Both the position numbers and the translations under genes were made by a program. From Sacculina carcini (taxonomy: Eukaryota; Arthropoda; Thecostraca; Sacculinidae), in the NCBI GenBank assembly GCA_916048095.2, contig OU696593.1, positions 2,910,001-2,974,000 of the forward strand: DNA of 64,000 nucleotides, written 5' to 3'. This document shows positions 1-11,500 of this stretch, one piece after another (the first letter of the stretch is position 1; each line of letters begins with the position of its first letter). The notes below the pieces were generated by a model, which made no database searches, was not told the DNA's origin, and was given only the letters and a program-made list of their open reading frames with translations.

Positions 1-120
1 GTTTGCGTTTGAAGCCCCTGATAATTGAACCAGCGAACCATGAGCCAGCGCAATTATGTCACCTCATATTCAAGCATACATACACAGACAGACAGATAAT
101 TTCTTCTTTATGTATATACT
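1..120 (+). repeat. Module M, 3' fragment cut by window start
   Basis: The window opens inside an M module, at the stretch reading TTTGAAGCCCCTGATAATTG. It runs through the CAGACAGACAGATAATTTC microsatellite tail to the TA seam at 120. It corresponds to 7165-7284. Confidence 0.9.
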
Positions 121-1030
121 AGCATTAAAACCCGCCCGTTGTGCGGAACAATTCATAAAAATATTGCAAATTAAAAATAAATAAGGCAAACTCATAAAAA
201 CCTGAATCAATTAAAACGTCTAAATTTCATTATTTTAATATTATTTTGACAAAATATTTTCACTCAGCCCGCCTCATATTTAAACCCGGCCGACGTGCGG
301 AATAATTCAGAACTCGAACACCATCCGTTCTGGTTCTTGAAGTCAAATCCATTAGTTTTGTATATGAATTCATTCTACACGGTGAAATTGAACGTTTTAT
401 TGCTGCCCGCGGGACATTTTTATTTCATAAAAATGAGCCATCGCTTCGTTTGCGTTTGAAGCCCCTGATCATTGAACCAGCGAACCATGAACCAGCGCAA
501 TTATGTCACCTCATATTCAAGCATACATACACAGACAGACAGATAATTTCTTCTTTATGTATATATATATAGCATTAAAACCGCATTAAAACCCGCCCGT
601 TGTGCGGAACAATTCATAAAAATATTGCAAATTAAAAATAAATAAGGCAAACTCATGAAGACCTTAATCAATTAAAAAGTCTAAATTTCATTATTTTTAA
701 TTTTATTTTGACAAAATATTTTCACTCAACCCGCCTCATATTTAAACCCGCCCGACGTGAGGAAAAATTCAGAACTCGAACACCATCCGTTCTGGTTCTT
801 GAAGTCAAATCCATTAGTTTTGTATATGAATTCATTCTATACGGTGAAATTGAACGTTTTATTGCTGCCCGCGGGACATTTTTATTTCATAAAAATGAGC
901 CATCTCCTCGTTTGCGTTTGAAGCCCCTGATAATTGAACCAGCGAACCATGAGCCAGCGCAATTATGTCACCTCATATTCAAGCATACATACACAGACAG
1001 ACAGATAATTTCTTCTTTATGTATATATAT
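121..1030 (+). repeat. Two module M units (450 + 460 bp)
   Basis: The units are 121-570 and 571-1030. Each starts AGCATTAAAACC with a CCCGCCCGTTGTGCGG box, has a second box about 150 bp in (CCCGGCCGACGTGCGG in the first, CCCGCCCGACGTGAGG in the second), then a CCCGCGGGACATTTTTATT stretch, and ends in a CAGACAGACAGATAATTTC then TA tail. The two are distinct subtypes, alpha then beta, together forming a 909-910 bp dimer. An open frame at 708-1073 begins with TTG and has no coding support. Confidence 0.88.
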
Positions 1031-1430
1031 AGCATTAAAACCCGCCCGTTGTGCGGAGCAATTCATAACATGAAATTCATATTCAATTCATAAAAAATAT
1101 GGAAAAATAAAAATGAAATAGGGTACACTCATAAAAATATTAATCAATTGAAAATTATAAGTTTAATTATTTTTATTTCGACACAATATTTCCCCTCAGT
1201 CCGCCTGAGTCATTTTTAAACCCGCCCGTCGTGCTGAATAATTCAGAACTCGAACACGATCCGTTCTGCATCTTGAAGTCAAATCCATTGGTTTTGTGTA
1301 TGGATTAATTCTACAGGGTAAATTGAACGTTCTATTGTCTATAGTTGCTGCCCGCGGAACATTTTTATTTAAAAAAACACCTTTTTTTAAATGAACCATT
1401 TGAAAAAATGATCTAAAACACTTTTTTAAA
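1031..1430 (+). repeat. Module N, leading into core C1
   Basis: It is a diverged relative of the first ~330 bp of M: head box with GTTGTGCGGAGC, interior box GTCGTGCTGAATAATTCAG, then CCCGCGGAACATTTTTATT and an A/T homopolymer stretch before the next box. It lacks the CAGA microsatellite tail of M and passes straight into the core head box at 1431. Confidence 0.85.
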
Positions 1431-1970
1431 CCCACCCGTCGTGCGGAACAATTCATACAATAAAATTCATATCAAATCCATAAAATATAATGAATACAAA
1501 TTGAAAAGCAAAAAATGTAACCTATAAATATCTTAACCAATAGAAAAGTCTAAATGTGAATATTTTTGTTCTTATTTTGACAAATATTATCCCTCAACCC
1601 GCCTGATATATAAATCTGCCCGTCGTGTGGTATAATTCAGAACACAAACACGAAACAAACAATGAAAGATGATGAAATCTTTTCATCAGACTGTTTCCAA
1701 ACTATATTTATTACTTAACATCATTCCCCAATATCATTTGCTTAAGTACTATTTCACTTTTACCGCTATAATATTTATTGTTAAAATTTATATATTTTCC
1801 GCTATCATTAAAACCCAATATAACCTGAGTCAAACCTACCCAACCCAACCCAACCATTCAATCTTGACCGCTCTCAGCCTAGTCTGAGGTGATTTAACTT
1901 ATTAGTTTGTGATCACAAAATATACTGATGCGATCATAATTTGTAATCAGAAGACTGAGATTATCTACCC

Positions 1971-2000
1971 CAGGGGTCCCAAACACGCGGCCCACCAATA
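1971..2000 (+). mobile_element. hAT-transposon-like terminal fragment
   Basis: The stretch begins CAGGGGTCCCAAACACGCGG and continues CCCACC. This closely resembles the termini of many hAT (Charlie/ZBED-type) DNA transposons, which start CAGGGGT(C/G) followed by CCCAA and a CGCGGCCC motif. No transposase and no clear opposite end are nearby, so it looks like a remnant captured before the core amplified. The same fragment starts at 9135, 14549, 18310, 22005, 27416, 35705, 38932, 42429, 47055, 50297, 53794, 57950 and 61863. The resemblance rests on recalled family consensus, not a search. Confidence 0.5.
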
Positions 2001-2890
2001 CTTTTCTCTCAACCCGCCAATATAGTATCGGGACCAAACTGTAAGGTAGCTAAATTCACATTTGTTGCATAATGCGATATAATTTTACACCATTATCATA
2101 TTATCTCATAATTCCCGGTTAATGCTTCCACTAATGCATCATATTCATACAGTTGTTATTTTTTGGATTACATCGATAATGCAGCCCTTGATATTACAGC
2201 CGATATTATATTATGCAATCTATATTCTGCTACGTATTATTCCTAATACATATATCATCAGATCGCAAAATATATTTAAAGGTTCACATCATTCTCCAAA
2301 ATCATTTGCTTAAGAGCTATTCTACTTTTATCGCTAGAATATTTACTGCTAGCAAAATATCATATACCTCGCTATCATTTAAACCCACTCTTTATAGATA
2401 CATTTAATTCGCCCGTCGTGCGGAACAGTTCATAAAATATAATTAATATTCAATTCATAAAAAAATTAGTGCAAATTGAAAAAGAAAAACAAACCCACAG
2501 GAAAGTTATAGCTAATCTAAAAGTCTAAATGTGAAATTTATGTTTCAATTTAGAAAACATGTTTTTCCACAACACTATCAAAACAATGCAACCTTCTGTC
2601 ATCTCTATAATTCCAGGTTAATGCTTTCGCTAAAACAGCATAAGTTGGCATTACATGATATTGCAACCCATATCCTTATGCAACTTATGCTTATGCAACT
2701 TGAAATTAAACCAATTAAATTACACAGTTAAATTCAGTAGTTTACTTTGTTCCCAATAGCATTTTACCCGCCCGTCGTGCGGAACGTTATTGAGGACAAT
2801 AAAGCCTTTATATTCAGTAGAGTGTAGCATTAATTAAACTGTACGCAATAAAACCACACCATCCATGCTTGGAGATAATATGATGCATTC

Positions 2891-4600
2891 TTAATTGTGA
2901 TTGGGCTTCAGTGAAATTTAATCGGTGTATATTCCTGTGTAATCGCAAGTGCGCATAATAGCTGTCAAATTGGCAATATGTCCTTTTGACTTTACACCGC
3001 CGTAACTTCCTTCAGATACCCTTTGGAAAATTACAAATTATACCGTATTGTAGAAGAAAAGATTTCTAGAACGATGGTATAATTTATTTTTATGTGTAAC
3101 AAATAGTTACTGAGAAATAGTAGAAAAATGAATTAATTTTAGTCGCCCGGTGTTCAAGTGTAATTTTGGATGTATTTGAGAATTTTGCCAATTTTACACG
3201 TTTTTTGTATCATTTGTGGGTATAAATTATAGCTTATCTTGTAGAACACAAAATTCTCTACACAGTAGTATATTCCTGTGTAATCGCAAGTGCGTAAATT
3301 GTGATTGGACTTCAGTGAAATTAAATCAGTGTATATTCCTGTGTAATCGCAAGTGCGCATAATAGCTGTCAAATTGGCAACATGACATTTTGACTTTACA
3401 CCGGCGTAACTTCCTTCAGATACCCTTTGGAAAATTAATAATCATACCGTACTGTAGGAAACAAAATTTCTAGCACGATGGTATAATTAATTTTAATGTA
3501 TGACAAATAGTTACTGATTAATGGGTATAAAAATGAATAAATTGTAGTCACCCGGTGTTCAAGTGTAATTTTGGATGTATTTGAGAATTTCGCCAATTTT
3601 ACACGTTTTTTGTATCATTTGTGGGTATAAATTATAGCTTATCTTGTAGAACACAAAATTATCTACACAGTAGTATATTCCTGTGTAATCGCAAGTGCGC
3701 ATAATAGCTGTCAAATTGGCAATATGTCCTTTTGACTTTACACCGCCGTCACTTCCTTCAGATACATTTTGGAAAATTAAGAATTATACCGCATTTTAAA
3801 AAATACAATTTCCAGCACGATGATATAATTTATTTTAATGTGTGACAAATAGTTCCTGAGAAATAGGTAGAAAAATGAATTAATTTAGGCGCCCGGTGAT
3901 CAAGTGTAATTTTGGATGAATTTGACAATTTTGCCAATTTTACACATTTTTTGTATCATTTGTGGGTATAAATTATAACTTTTCTTGTAGAACACAAAAT
4001 TATCTACACAATAGCATAATTTTTATAGCTGTACCATTGCTGGTTTATGAGGAATAGATAGGGGAATATTTACCAAAACATTCACGGTTTCCAGTGCTAA
4101 TTTTGCATTTTTGACTTTGTCATTTTGACTTCACACCGCCGTAACTTTTTTTCAATACACTTTGGAAAATTAAAAATTATACCGTGTTGTAGCAAACAAA
4201 ATTCCCAGCATGATGGTATTATTTATTTAGTTGTGTGATAATTAGTTTTTGATACATAGAGAAAAAAGTATAGAAAATCGGACGCGTGGAGTATAAATAT
4301 AATTTTGAATATAGATTGAAATTTTGTCATGTTTACATCTTTTATGTTCTATTTTCGGATATGAATTATAACCTATCTTGTAGAACAGAAAATTCTCTAC
4401 ACAGTGGTATAATCTGTTTGGCTGTACCATTTCTGGTTTATGAGGAGTAGATGGCAGAGCATTGACCACAATTTTCGCATTTTTCAGGGTTCATTTTGTC
4501 TTTTCACCGCCATAACTTTTTTTGATTTCATTTTTGAAATTTAAAATTTAATCTAAAGTGTAGACAAGAAAATTTCCAACGTGATGGTATAAATTGTTAG
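2891..4600 (+). repeat. Internal minisatellite of C1, 1,710-bp class
   Basis: Degenerate tandem repeats of about 342 bp. The marker ATTCCTGTGTAATCGCAAG occurs at 2931, 3272, 3335 and 3677 (spacings 341, 63, 342). Two further, more diverged units follow, recognised by CACCGCCGTAACTT-like and CTTGTAGAACA-like motifs near 4130 and 4500. The 63-bp step repeats the leading TTAATTGTGATTGG segment. Confidence 0.9.
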
Positions 4601-4728
4601 CGGGTAGGCTGAGTGGTGGCCGAATAATAGCTGATAGAAAATGGACCAAGGAGGGTCGAACACACACACACACACACACACACAGACAGACAGACACACA
4701 GAGGATCTCTTTTATATATATATAGACT

Positions 4729-5900
4729 AGCATTAAAACCCGCCCGTTGTGCGGAGGAATTCATAAAATGGAATTAATATTCATAATAATTCATATTCAT
4801 AAGAATATTCCAAATTAAAAAAGAAAATGAAAACTCATCAGTGTCTTACTCAATAGAAAAGTCCAAGTGTTAATATTTTTATTTTTGTTTTGACATAATA
4901 TTTTCCCTCAACCCGTCTCATATATAAACCAACTCATTGTGCGGAATAATTCAGAACACAAACACGTAACAAACAATGAAAATCCTAGCATGTAAACCCG
5001 CCCGTCGTGCGAAACAGTTCATACTATTAAATTTGTATTCAATTCATGAGAGAAAAGGAATATGAATTAAAAAAGAGTTGAGTAAACCCATACAAAAGTC
5101 TAAATTTCTATATTTTCATATTTATTTTCACAAAATAGTTTGCCTAAACCGCCTCATATTTATACATGCCCGTCGTGCTGAATAATTCAGAACTCAGACA
5201 CGAAACAATGAAAAATGACTACACTTTTTCATCATAATGTTTCCAAAATATTTTAATAACTTAATATCACCGTCTAGCATTGAAACCCGCCAGTTGTGCG
5301 GAGCAATTCATAAGATGAAATTCATATTTAATTCATAAACATATTGCAAATTGAAAAAGAAAACATATATACTCATTAAAATCTTACTCAATTGAAAAGT
5401 CTAAATTCAATTATATTTTTTGACAACATATTTTCCTTCAGCCCGTCTCATATTTAAACCCGCCCGTCGTGCTGAACAATTTATAAAATAAAATGCATAT
5501 TCAATCCATAAAATAAAATGCATATTCAATCCATAAAATAAACTGAATACAAATTAAAAAGCAAAACATTTAACATTTTCCCTCGAACAGCCTCATATTT
5601 GAACCCGCCCGTCGTGCGGAACAATTAAGCCCCAACACCAATGGTTCTTTATATATAAACCAACTAATGACAACTAACTAACTAATATTCAAATGGTTCT
5701 TTATTATATAATAATGGTTTTTTATTTAATGGTTCTATATGGTACAATAATTCAGTAGTTTACTTTGTTCCCAGTAGCATTTTACCCGCCCGTCGTGCGG
5801 AACAATTAAGCCCCTGAACTATACCATTGAACCCGCGCAATTATGTCACCTCATATTCAAGCATACACACACAGACAGACAGATAATTTCTTCTTTATGT
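4729..5900 (+). repeat. Module P, copy 1 (1,172 bp)
   Basis: P is a run of seven to eight box-headed sub-segments of roughly 80-180 bp. Boxes lie near 4739, 4927, 4997, 5166, 5287, 5459, 5604 and 5786, several partly decayed (for example CTCATTGTGCGG). It holds a 25-bp tandem repeat twice (5488-5537), a low-complexity AATGGTTCTTTAT-rich stretch (5640-5740), and a tail with CACACACAGACAGACAGAT. No coding potential is seen. Confidence 0.87.
5488..5537 (+). repeat. 25-bp minisatellite, two copies
   Basis: A 25-bp unit beginning ATAAAATGCATATTCAATCC is repeated at 5488 and 5513. The same pair sits in the other 1,172-bp P copies. The triplicated P units have three copies each (30976-31050, 32180-32254, 33384-33458). 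Confidence 0.92.
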
Positions 5901-6212
5901 TTAAATATACCATTGAACCTGCGCAATTATGTCACCTCATATTCAAGCATACATACACAGACAGACAGATAATTTCTTCTTTATGTATATATATGGCATT
6001 AATACCCGCCCGTTGTGCGGAGCAATTCATACAATCAAGCAAATCATGAACCATTTGAAAAAATGAACTAAAAACACTTTTTTTAAACCCACCCGTCGTG
6101 CGGAACAATTCATACAATAAAATTCATATCAAATCCATAAAATATAATGAATACAAATTGAAAAGCAAAAAATGTAAGCTATAAATATCTTGACCAATAG
6201 AAAAGTCCAAAT
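5901..6212 (+). repeat. Module Q, copy 1
   Basis: A second CAGACAGACAGATAATTTC tail (about 5957-5995) is followed by a GGCATTAATACCCGCCCG head, a short segment with ATGAACCATTTGAAAAAATG, a CCCACCCGTCGTGCGG box, and the beginning of a core-like head (TACAATAAAATTCATATC). It breaks off at 6212 and joins an M fragment. It appears to be a scar of a deletion between a core head and an M interior. Confidence 0.82.
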
Positions 6213-6375
6213 GCCCGCGTGACATTTTTATTTCATAAAAATGAGCCATAGCTTCGTTTGCGTTTGAAGCCCCTGGTCATTGAACCAGCGAACCATGAAC
6301 CAGCGCAATTATGTCACCTCATATTCAAGCATACATACACAGACAGACAGATAATTTCTTCTTTATGTATATACT
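6213..6375 (+). repeat. Module M, 3' fragment
   Basis: It starts abruptly at GCCCGCGTGACATTTTTATT, inside M, and runs to the M tail. It is fused to Q in every copy (also 13375, 26242, 34138 and 45488), so the fusion happened once before amplification. Confidence 0.85.
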
Positions 6376-8194
6376 AGCATTAAAACCCGCCCGTTGTGCG
6401 GAACAATTCATAAAAATATTGCAAATTAAAAATAAATAAGGCAAACTCATAAAAACCTGAATCAATTAAAACGTCTAAATTTCATTATTTTAATATTATT
6501 TTGACAAAATATTTTCACTCAGCCCGCCTCATATTTAAACCCGGCCGACGTGCGGAATAATTCAGAACTCGAACACCATCCGTTCTGGTTCTTGAAGTCA
6601 AATCCATTAGTTTTGTATATGAATTCATTCTACACGGTGAAATTGAACGTTTTATTGCTGCCCGCGGGACATTTTTATTTCATAAAAATGAGCCATCGCT
6701 TCGTTTGCGTTTGAAGCCCCTGATCATTGAACCAGCGAACCATGAACCAGCGCAATTATGTCACCTCATATTCAAGCATACATACACAGACAGACAGATA
6801 ATTTCTTCTTTATGTATATATATATAGCATTAAAACCGCATTAAAACCCGCCCGTTGTGCGGAACAATTCATAAAAATATTGCAAATTAAAAATATATAA
6901 GGCAAACTCATGAAGACCTTAATCAATTAAAAAGTCTAAATTTCATTATTTTTAATTTTATTTTGACAAAATATTTTCACTCAACCCGCCTCATATTTAA
7001 ACCCGCCCGACGTGAGGAAAAATTCAGAACTCGAACACCATCCGTTCTGGTTCTTGAAGTCAAATCCATTAGTTTTGTATATGAATTCATTCTATACGGT
7101 GAAATTGAACGTTTTATTGCTGCCCGCGGGACATTTTTATTTCATAAAAATGAGCCATCTCCTCGTTTGCGTTTGAAGCCCCTGATAATTGAACCAGCGA
7201 ACCATGAGCCAGCGCAATTATGTCACCTCATATTCAAGCATACATACACAGACAGACAGATAATTTCTTCTTTATGTATATACTAGCATTAAAACCCGCC
7301 CGTTGTGCGGAACAATTCATAAAAATATTGCAAATTAAAAATAAATAAGGCAAACTCATAAAAACCTGAATCAATTAAAACGTCTAAATTTCATTATTTT
7401 AATATTATTTTGACAAAATATTTTCACTCAGCCCGCCTCATATTTAAACCCGGCCGACGTGCGGAATAATTCAGAACTCGAACACCATCCGTTCTGGTTC
7501 TTGAAGTCAAATCCATTAGTTTTGTATATGAATTCATTCTACACGGTGAAATTGAACGTTTTATTGCTGCCCGCGGGACATTTTTATTTCATAAAAATGA
7601 GCCATCGCTTCGTTTGCGTTTGAAGCCCCTGATCATTGAACCAGCGAACCATGAACCAGCGCAATTATGTCACCTCATATTCAAGCATACATACACAGAC
7701 AGACAGATAATTTCTTCTTTATGTATATATATATAGCATTAAAACCGCATTAAAACCCGCCCGTTGTGCGGAACAATTCATAAAAATATTGCAAATTAAA
7801 AATAAATAAGGCAAACTCATGAAGACCTTAATCAATTAAAAAGTCTAAATTTCATTATTTTTAATTTTATTTTGACAAAATATTTTCACTCAACCCGCCT
7901 CATATTTAAACCCGCCCGACGTGAGGAAAAATTCAGAACTCGAACACCATCCGTTCTGGTTCTTGAAGTCAAATCCATTAGTTTTGTATATGAATTCATT
8001 CTATACGGTGAAATTGAACGTTTTATTGCTGCCCGCGGGACATTTTTATTTCATAAAAATGAGCCATCTCCTCGTTTGCGTTTGAAGCCCCTGATAATTG
8101 AACCAGCGAACCATGAGCCAGCGCAATTATGTCACCTCATATTCAAGCATACATACACAGACAGACAGATAATTTCTTCTTTATGTATATATAT
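6376..8194 (+). repeat. Four module M units forming a 909-bp dimer twice
   Basis: Units are 6376-6825 (alpha), 6826-7284 (beta), 7285-7734 (alpha) and 7735-8194 (beta). The alpha-beta dimer is duplicated with period 909; the one substitution I noted is T at 6896 versus A at 7805. The second dimer equals 121-1030. Beta units start with a doubled head (AGCATTAAAACCGCATTAAAACC). Confidence 0.9.
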
Positions 8195-8594
8195 AGCATT
8201 AAAACCCGCCCGTTGTGCGGAGCAATTCATAACATGAAATTCATATTCAATTCATAAAAAATATGGAAAAATAAAAATGAAATAGGGTACACTCATAAAA
8301 ATATTAATCAATTGAAAATTATAAGTTTAATTATTTTTATTTCGACACAATATTTCCCCTCAGTCCGCCTGAGTCATTTTTAAACCCGCCCGTCGTGCTG
8401 AATAATTCAGAACTCGAACACGATCCGTTCTGCATCTTGAAGTCAAATCCATTGGTTTTGTGTATGGATTAATTCTACAGGGTAAATTGAACGTTCTATT
8501 GTCTATAGTTGCTGCCCGCGGAACATTTTTATTTAAAAAAACACCTTTTTTTAAATGAACCATTTGAAAAAATGATCTAAAACACTTTTTTAAA
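8195..8594 (+). repeat. Module N, leading into core C2
   Basis: It matches 1031-1430 over its whole length: a GTTGTGCGGAGC head box and a GTCGTGCTGAATAATTCAG interior box, with no CAGA tail before the core head. Confidence 0.88.
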
Positions 8595-11500
8595 CCCACC
8601 CGTCGTGCGGAACAATTCATACAATAAAATTCATATCAAATCCATAAAATATAATGAATACAAATTGAAAAGCAAAAAATGTAACCTATAAATATCTTAA
8701 CCAATAGAAAAGTCTAAATGTGAATATTTTTGTTCTTATTTTGACAAATATTATCCCTCAACCCGCCTGATATATAAATCTGCCCGTCGTGTGGTATAAT
8801 TCAGAACACAAACACGAAACAAACAATGAAAGATGATGAAATCTTTTCATCAGACTGTTTCCAAACTATATTTATTACTTAACATCATTCCCCAATATCA
8901 TTTGCTTAAGTACTATTTCACTTTTACCGCTATAATATTTATTGTTAAAATTTATATATTTTCCGCTATCATTAAAACCCAATATAACCTGAGTCAAACC
9001 TACCCAACCCAACCCAACCATTCAATCTTGACCGCTCTCAGCCTAGTCTGAGGTGATTTAACTTATTAGTTTGTGATCACAAAATATACTGATGCGATCA
9101 TAATTTGTAATCAGAAGACTGAGATTATCTACCCCAGGGGTCCCAAACACGCGGCCCACCAATACTTTTCTCTCAACCCGCCAATATAGTATCGGGACCA
9201 AACTGTAAGGTAGCTAAATTCACATTTGTTGCATAATGCGATATAATTTTACACCATTATCATATTATCTCATAATTCCCGGTTAATGCTTCCACTAATG
9301 CATCATATTCATACAGTTGTTATTTTTTGGATTACATCGATAATGCAGCCCTTGATATTACAGCCGATATTATATTATGCAATCTATATTCTGCTACGTA
9401 TTATTCCTAATACATATATCATCAGATCGCAAAATATATTTAAAGGTTCACATCATTCTCCAAAATCATTTGCTTAAGAGCTATTCTACTTTTATCGCTA
9501 GAATATTTACTGCTAGCAAAATATCATATACCTCGCTATCATTTAAACCCACTCTTTATAGATACATTTAATTCGCCCGTCGTGCGGAACAGTTCATAAA
9601 ATATAATTAATATTCAATTCATAAAAAAATTAGTGCAAATTGAAAAAGAAAAACAAACCCACAGGAAAGTTATAGCTAATCTAAAAGTCTAAATGTGAAA
9701 TTTATGTTTCAATTTAGAAAACATGTTTTTCCACAACACTATCAAAACAATGCAACCTTCTGTCATCTCTATAATTCCAGGTTAATGCTTTCGCTAAAAC
9801 AGCATAAGTTGGCATTACATGATATTGCAACCCATATCCTTATGCAACTTATGCTTATGCAACTTGAAATTAAACCAATTAAATTACACAGTTAAATTCA
9901 GTAGTTTACTTTGTTCCCAATAGCATTTTACCCGCCCGTCGTGCGGAACGTTATTGAGGACAATAAAGCCTTTATATTCAGTAGAGTGTAGCATTAATTA
10001 AACTGTACGCAATAAAACCACACCATCCATGCTTGGAGATAATATGATGCATTCTTAATTGTGATTGGGCTTCAGTGAAATTTAATCGGTGTATATTCCT
10101 GTGTAATCGCAAGTGCGCATAATAGCTGTCAAATTGGCAATATGTCCTTTTGACTTTACACCGCCGTAACTTCCTTCAGATACCCTTTGGAAAATTACAA
10201 ATTATACCGTATTGTAGAAGAAAAGATTTCTAGAACGATGGTATAATTTATTTTTATGTGTAACAAATAGTTACTGAGAAATAGTAGAAAAATGAATTAA
10301 TTTTAGTCGCCCGGTGTTCAAGTGTAATTTTGGATGTATTTGAGAATTTTGCCAATTTTACACGTTTTTTGTATCATTTGTGGGTATAAATTATAGCTTA
10401 TCTTGTAGAACACAAAATTCTCTACACAGTAGTATATTCCTGTGTAATCGCAAGTGCGTAAATTGTGATTGGACTTCAGTGAAATTAAATCAGTGTATAT
10501 TCCTGTGTAATCGCAAGTGCGCATAATAGCTGTCAAATTGGCAACATGACATTTTGACTTTACACCGGCGTAACTTCCTTCAGATACCCTTTGGAAAATT
10601 AATAATCATACCGTACTGTAGGAAACAAAATTTCTAGCACGATGGTATAATTAATTTTAATGTATGACAAATAGTTACTGATTAATGGGTATAAAAATGA
10701 ATAAATTGTAGTCACCCGGTGTTCAAGTGTAATTTTGGATGTATTTGAGAATTTCGCCAATTTTACACGTTTTTTGTATCATTTGTGGGTATAAATTATA
10801 GCTTATCTTGTAGAACACAAAATTATCTACACAGTAGTATATTCCTGTGTAATCGCAAGTGCGCATAATAGCTGTCAAATTGGCAATATGTCCTTTTGAC
10901 TTTACACCGCCGTCACTTCCTTCAGATACATTTTGGAAAATTAAGAATTATACCGCATTTTAAAAAATACAATTTCCAGCACGATGATATAATTTATTTT
11001 AATGTGTGACAAATAGTTCCTGAGAAATAGGTAGAAAAATGAATTAATTTAGGCGCCCGGTGATCAAGTGTAATTTTGGATGAATTTGACAATTTTGCCA
11101 ATTTTACACATTTTTTGTATCATTTGTGGGTATAAATTATAACTTTTCTTGTAGAACACAAAATTATCTACACAATAGCATAATTTTTATAGCTGTACCA
11201 TTGCTGGTTTATGAGGAATAGATAGGGGAATATTTACCAAAACATTCACGGTTTCCAGTGCTAATTTTGCATTTTTGACTTTGTCATTTTGACTTCACAC
11301 CGCCGTAACTTTTTTTCAATACACTTTGGAAAATTAAAAATTATACCGTGTTGTAGCAAACAAAATTCCCAGCATGATGGTATTATTTATTTAGTTGTGT
11401 GATAATTAGTTTTTGATACATAGAGAAAAAAGTATAGAAAATCGGACGCGTGGAGTATAAATATAATTTTGAATATAGATTGAAATTTTGTCATGTTTAC

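Larger units (their letters stand above)
1431..4725 (+). repeat. Core unit C1 (A lineage, 3,295 bp)
   Basis: Order of parts: head box CCCACCCGTCGTGCGG (1431); further boxes near 1619, 2411 and 2767; a (CCCAA)3-like tract near 1836-1853; the 14-bp palindrome TTTGTGATCACAAA (1906-1919); a hAT-like end from 1971; a stretch of 2000-2890 with no recognisable repeat inside it; the minisatellite 2891-4600; a 60-bp linker beginning GCGGGTAGGCTGAGTGGTGG; the tract (CA)n(CAGA)n at about 4660-4701; and the tail TCTCTTTTATATATATA to 4725. Short frames inside (for example 1669-1887 and 2122-2313) are conserved only as part of the DNA repeat. No gene is supported. Confidence 0.92.

Noticed and set aside
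708-1073. Recurrent 121-codon open frame in the M-N region (also 7872, 34439, 45789 and 56682).
   Set aside because: It begins with TTG rather than ATG and crosses two modules, the microsatellite tail and the seam. Its conservation is fully explained by recent DNA duplication.
1836-1853. (CCCAA)n tract as a telomere-type repeat.
   Set aside because: Only about three units, identical in each core, and it is interrupted in C13. It is too short to be telomeric.
1906-1919. TGTGATCACA as a bacterial CRP/FNR-type operator.
   Set aside because: No bacterial genes, promoters or operons occur anywhere in the window; resemblance by chance is likely.
1669-2313. Short frames of 63-72 codons repeated in all fourteen cores.
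   Set aside because: They overlap the (CCCAA) tract and AT-rich filler, have no recognisable domain, and substitutions between core lineages show no bias toward silent changes (for example I/V, T/N, N/I and Q/H). They are by-products of repetition.
2793-2830. AATAAA followed by GTGTAG-rich sequence as a polyadenylation signal.
   Set aside because: AATAAA-like hexamers are very frequent in this AT-rich sequence, and there is no upstream transcription unit to end.
4242-4469. Reverse-strand 75-codon frame repeated in many cores.
   Set aside because: It lies in the degenerate minisatellite and is lost in C6, C8 and C11 without any sign of constraint. No domain is recognised.
2891-4600. Structured RNA gene or riboswitch in the 342-bp repeats.
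   Set aside because: Units differ by scattered substitutions and whole-unit length changes, and I could not identify compensatory base changes by eye.
4660-4725. LINE (RTE/BovB-like) 3' end, from the CA/CAGA-TA tail.
   Set aside because: The tail is compatible, but no reverse-transcriptase-coding sequence or target-site duplication is visible. Kept only as an alternative explanation.
4996-5015. Possible CENP-B box in the GC-rich motif (CCCGTCGTGCGAAAC).
   Set aside because: The spacing between CCCG and CGAA is five bases rather than the seven required by the CENP-B core pattern, and the central T is not in register.
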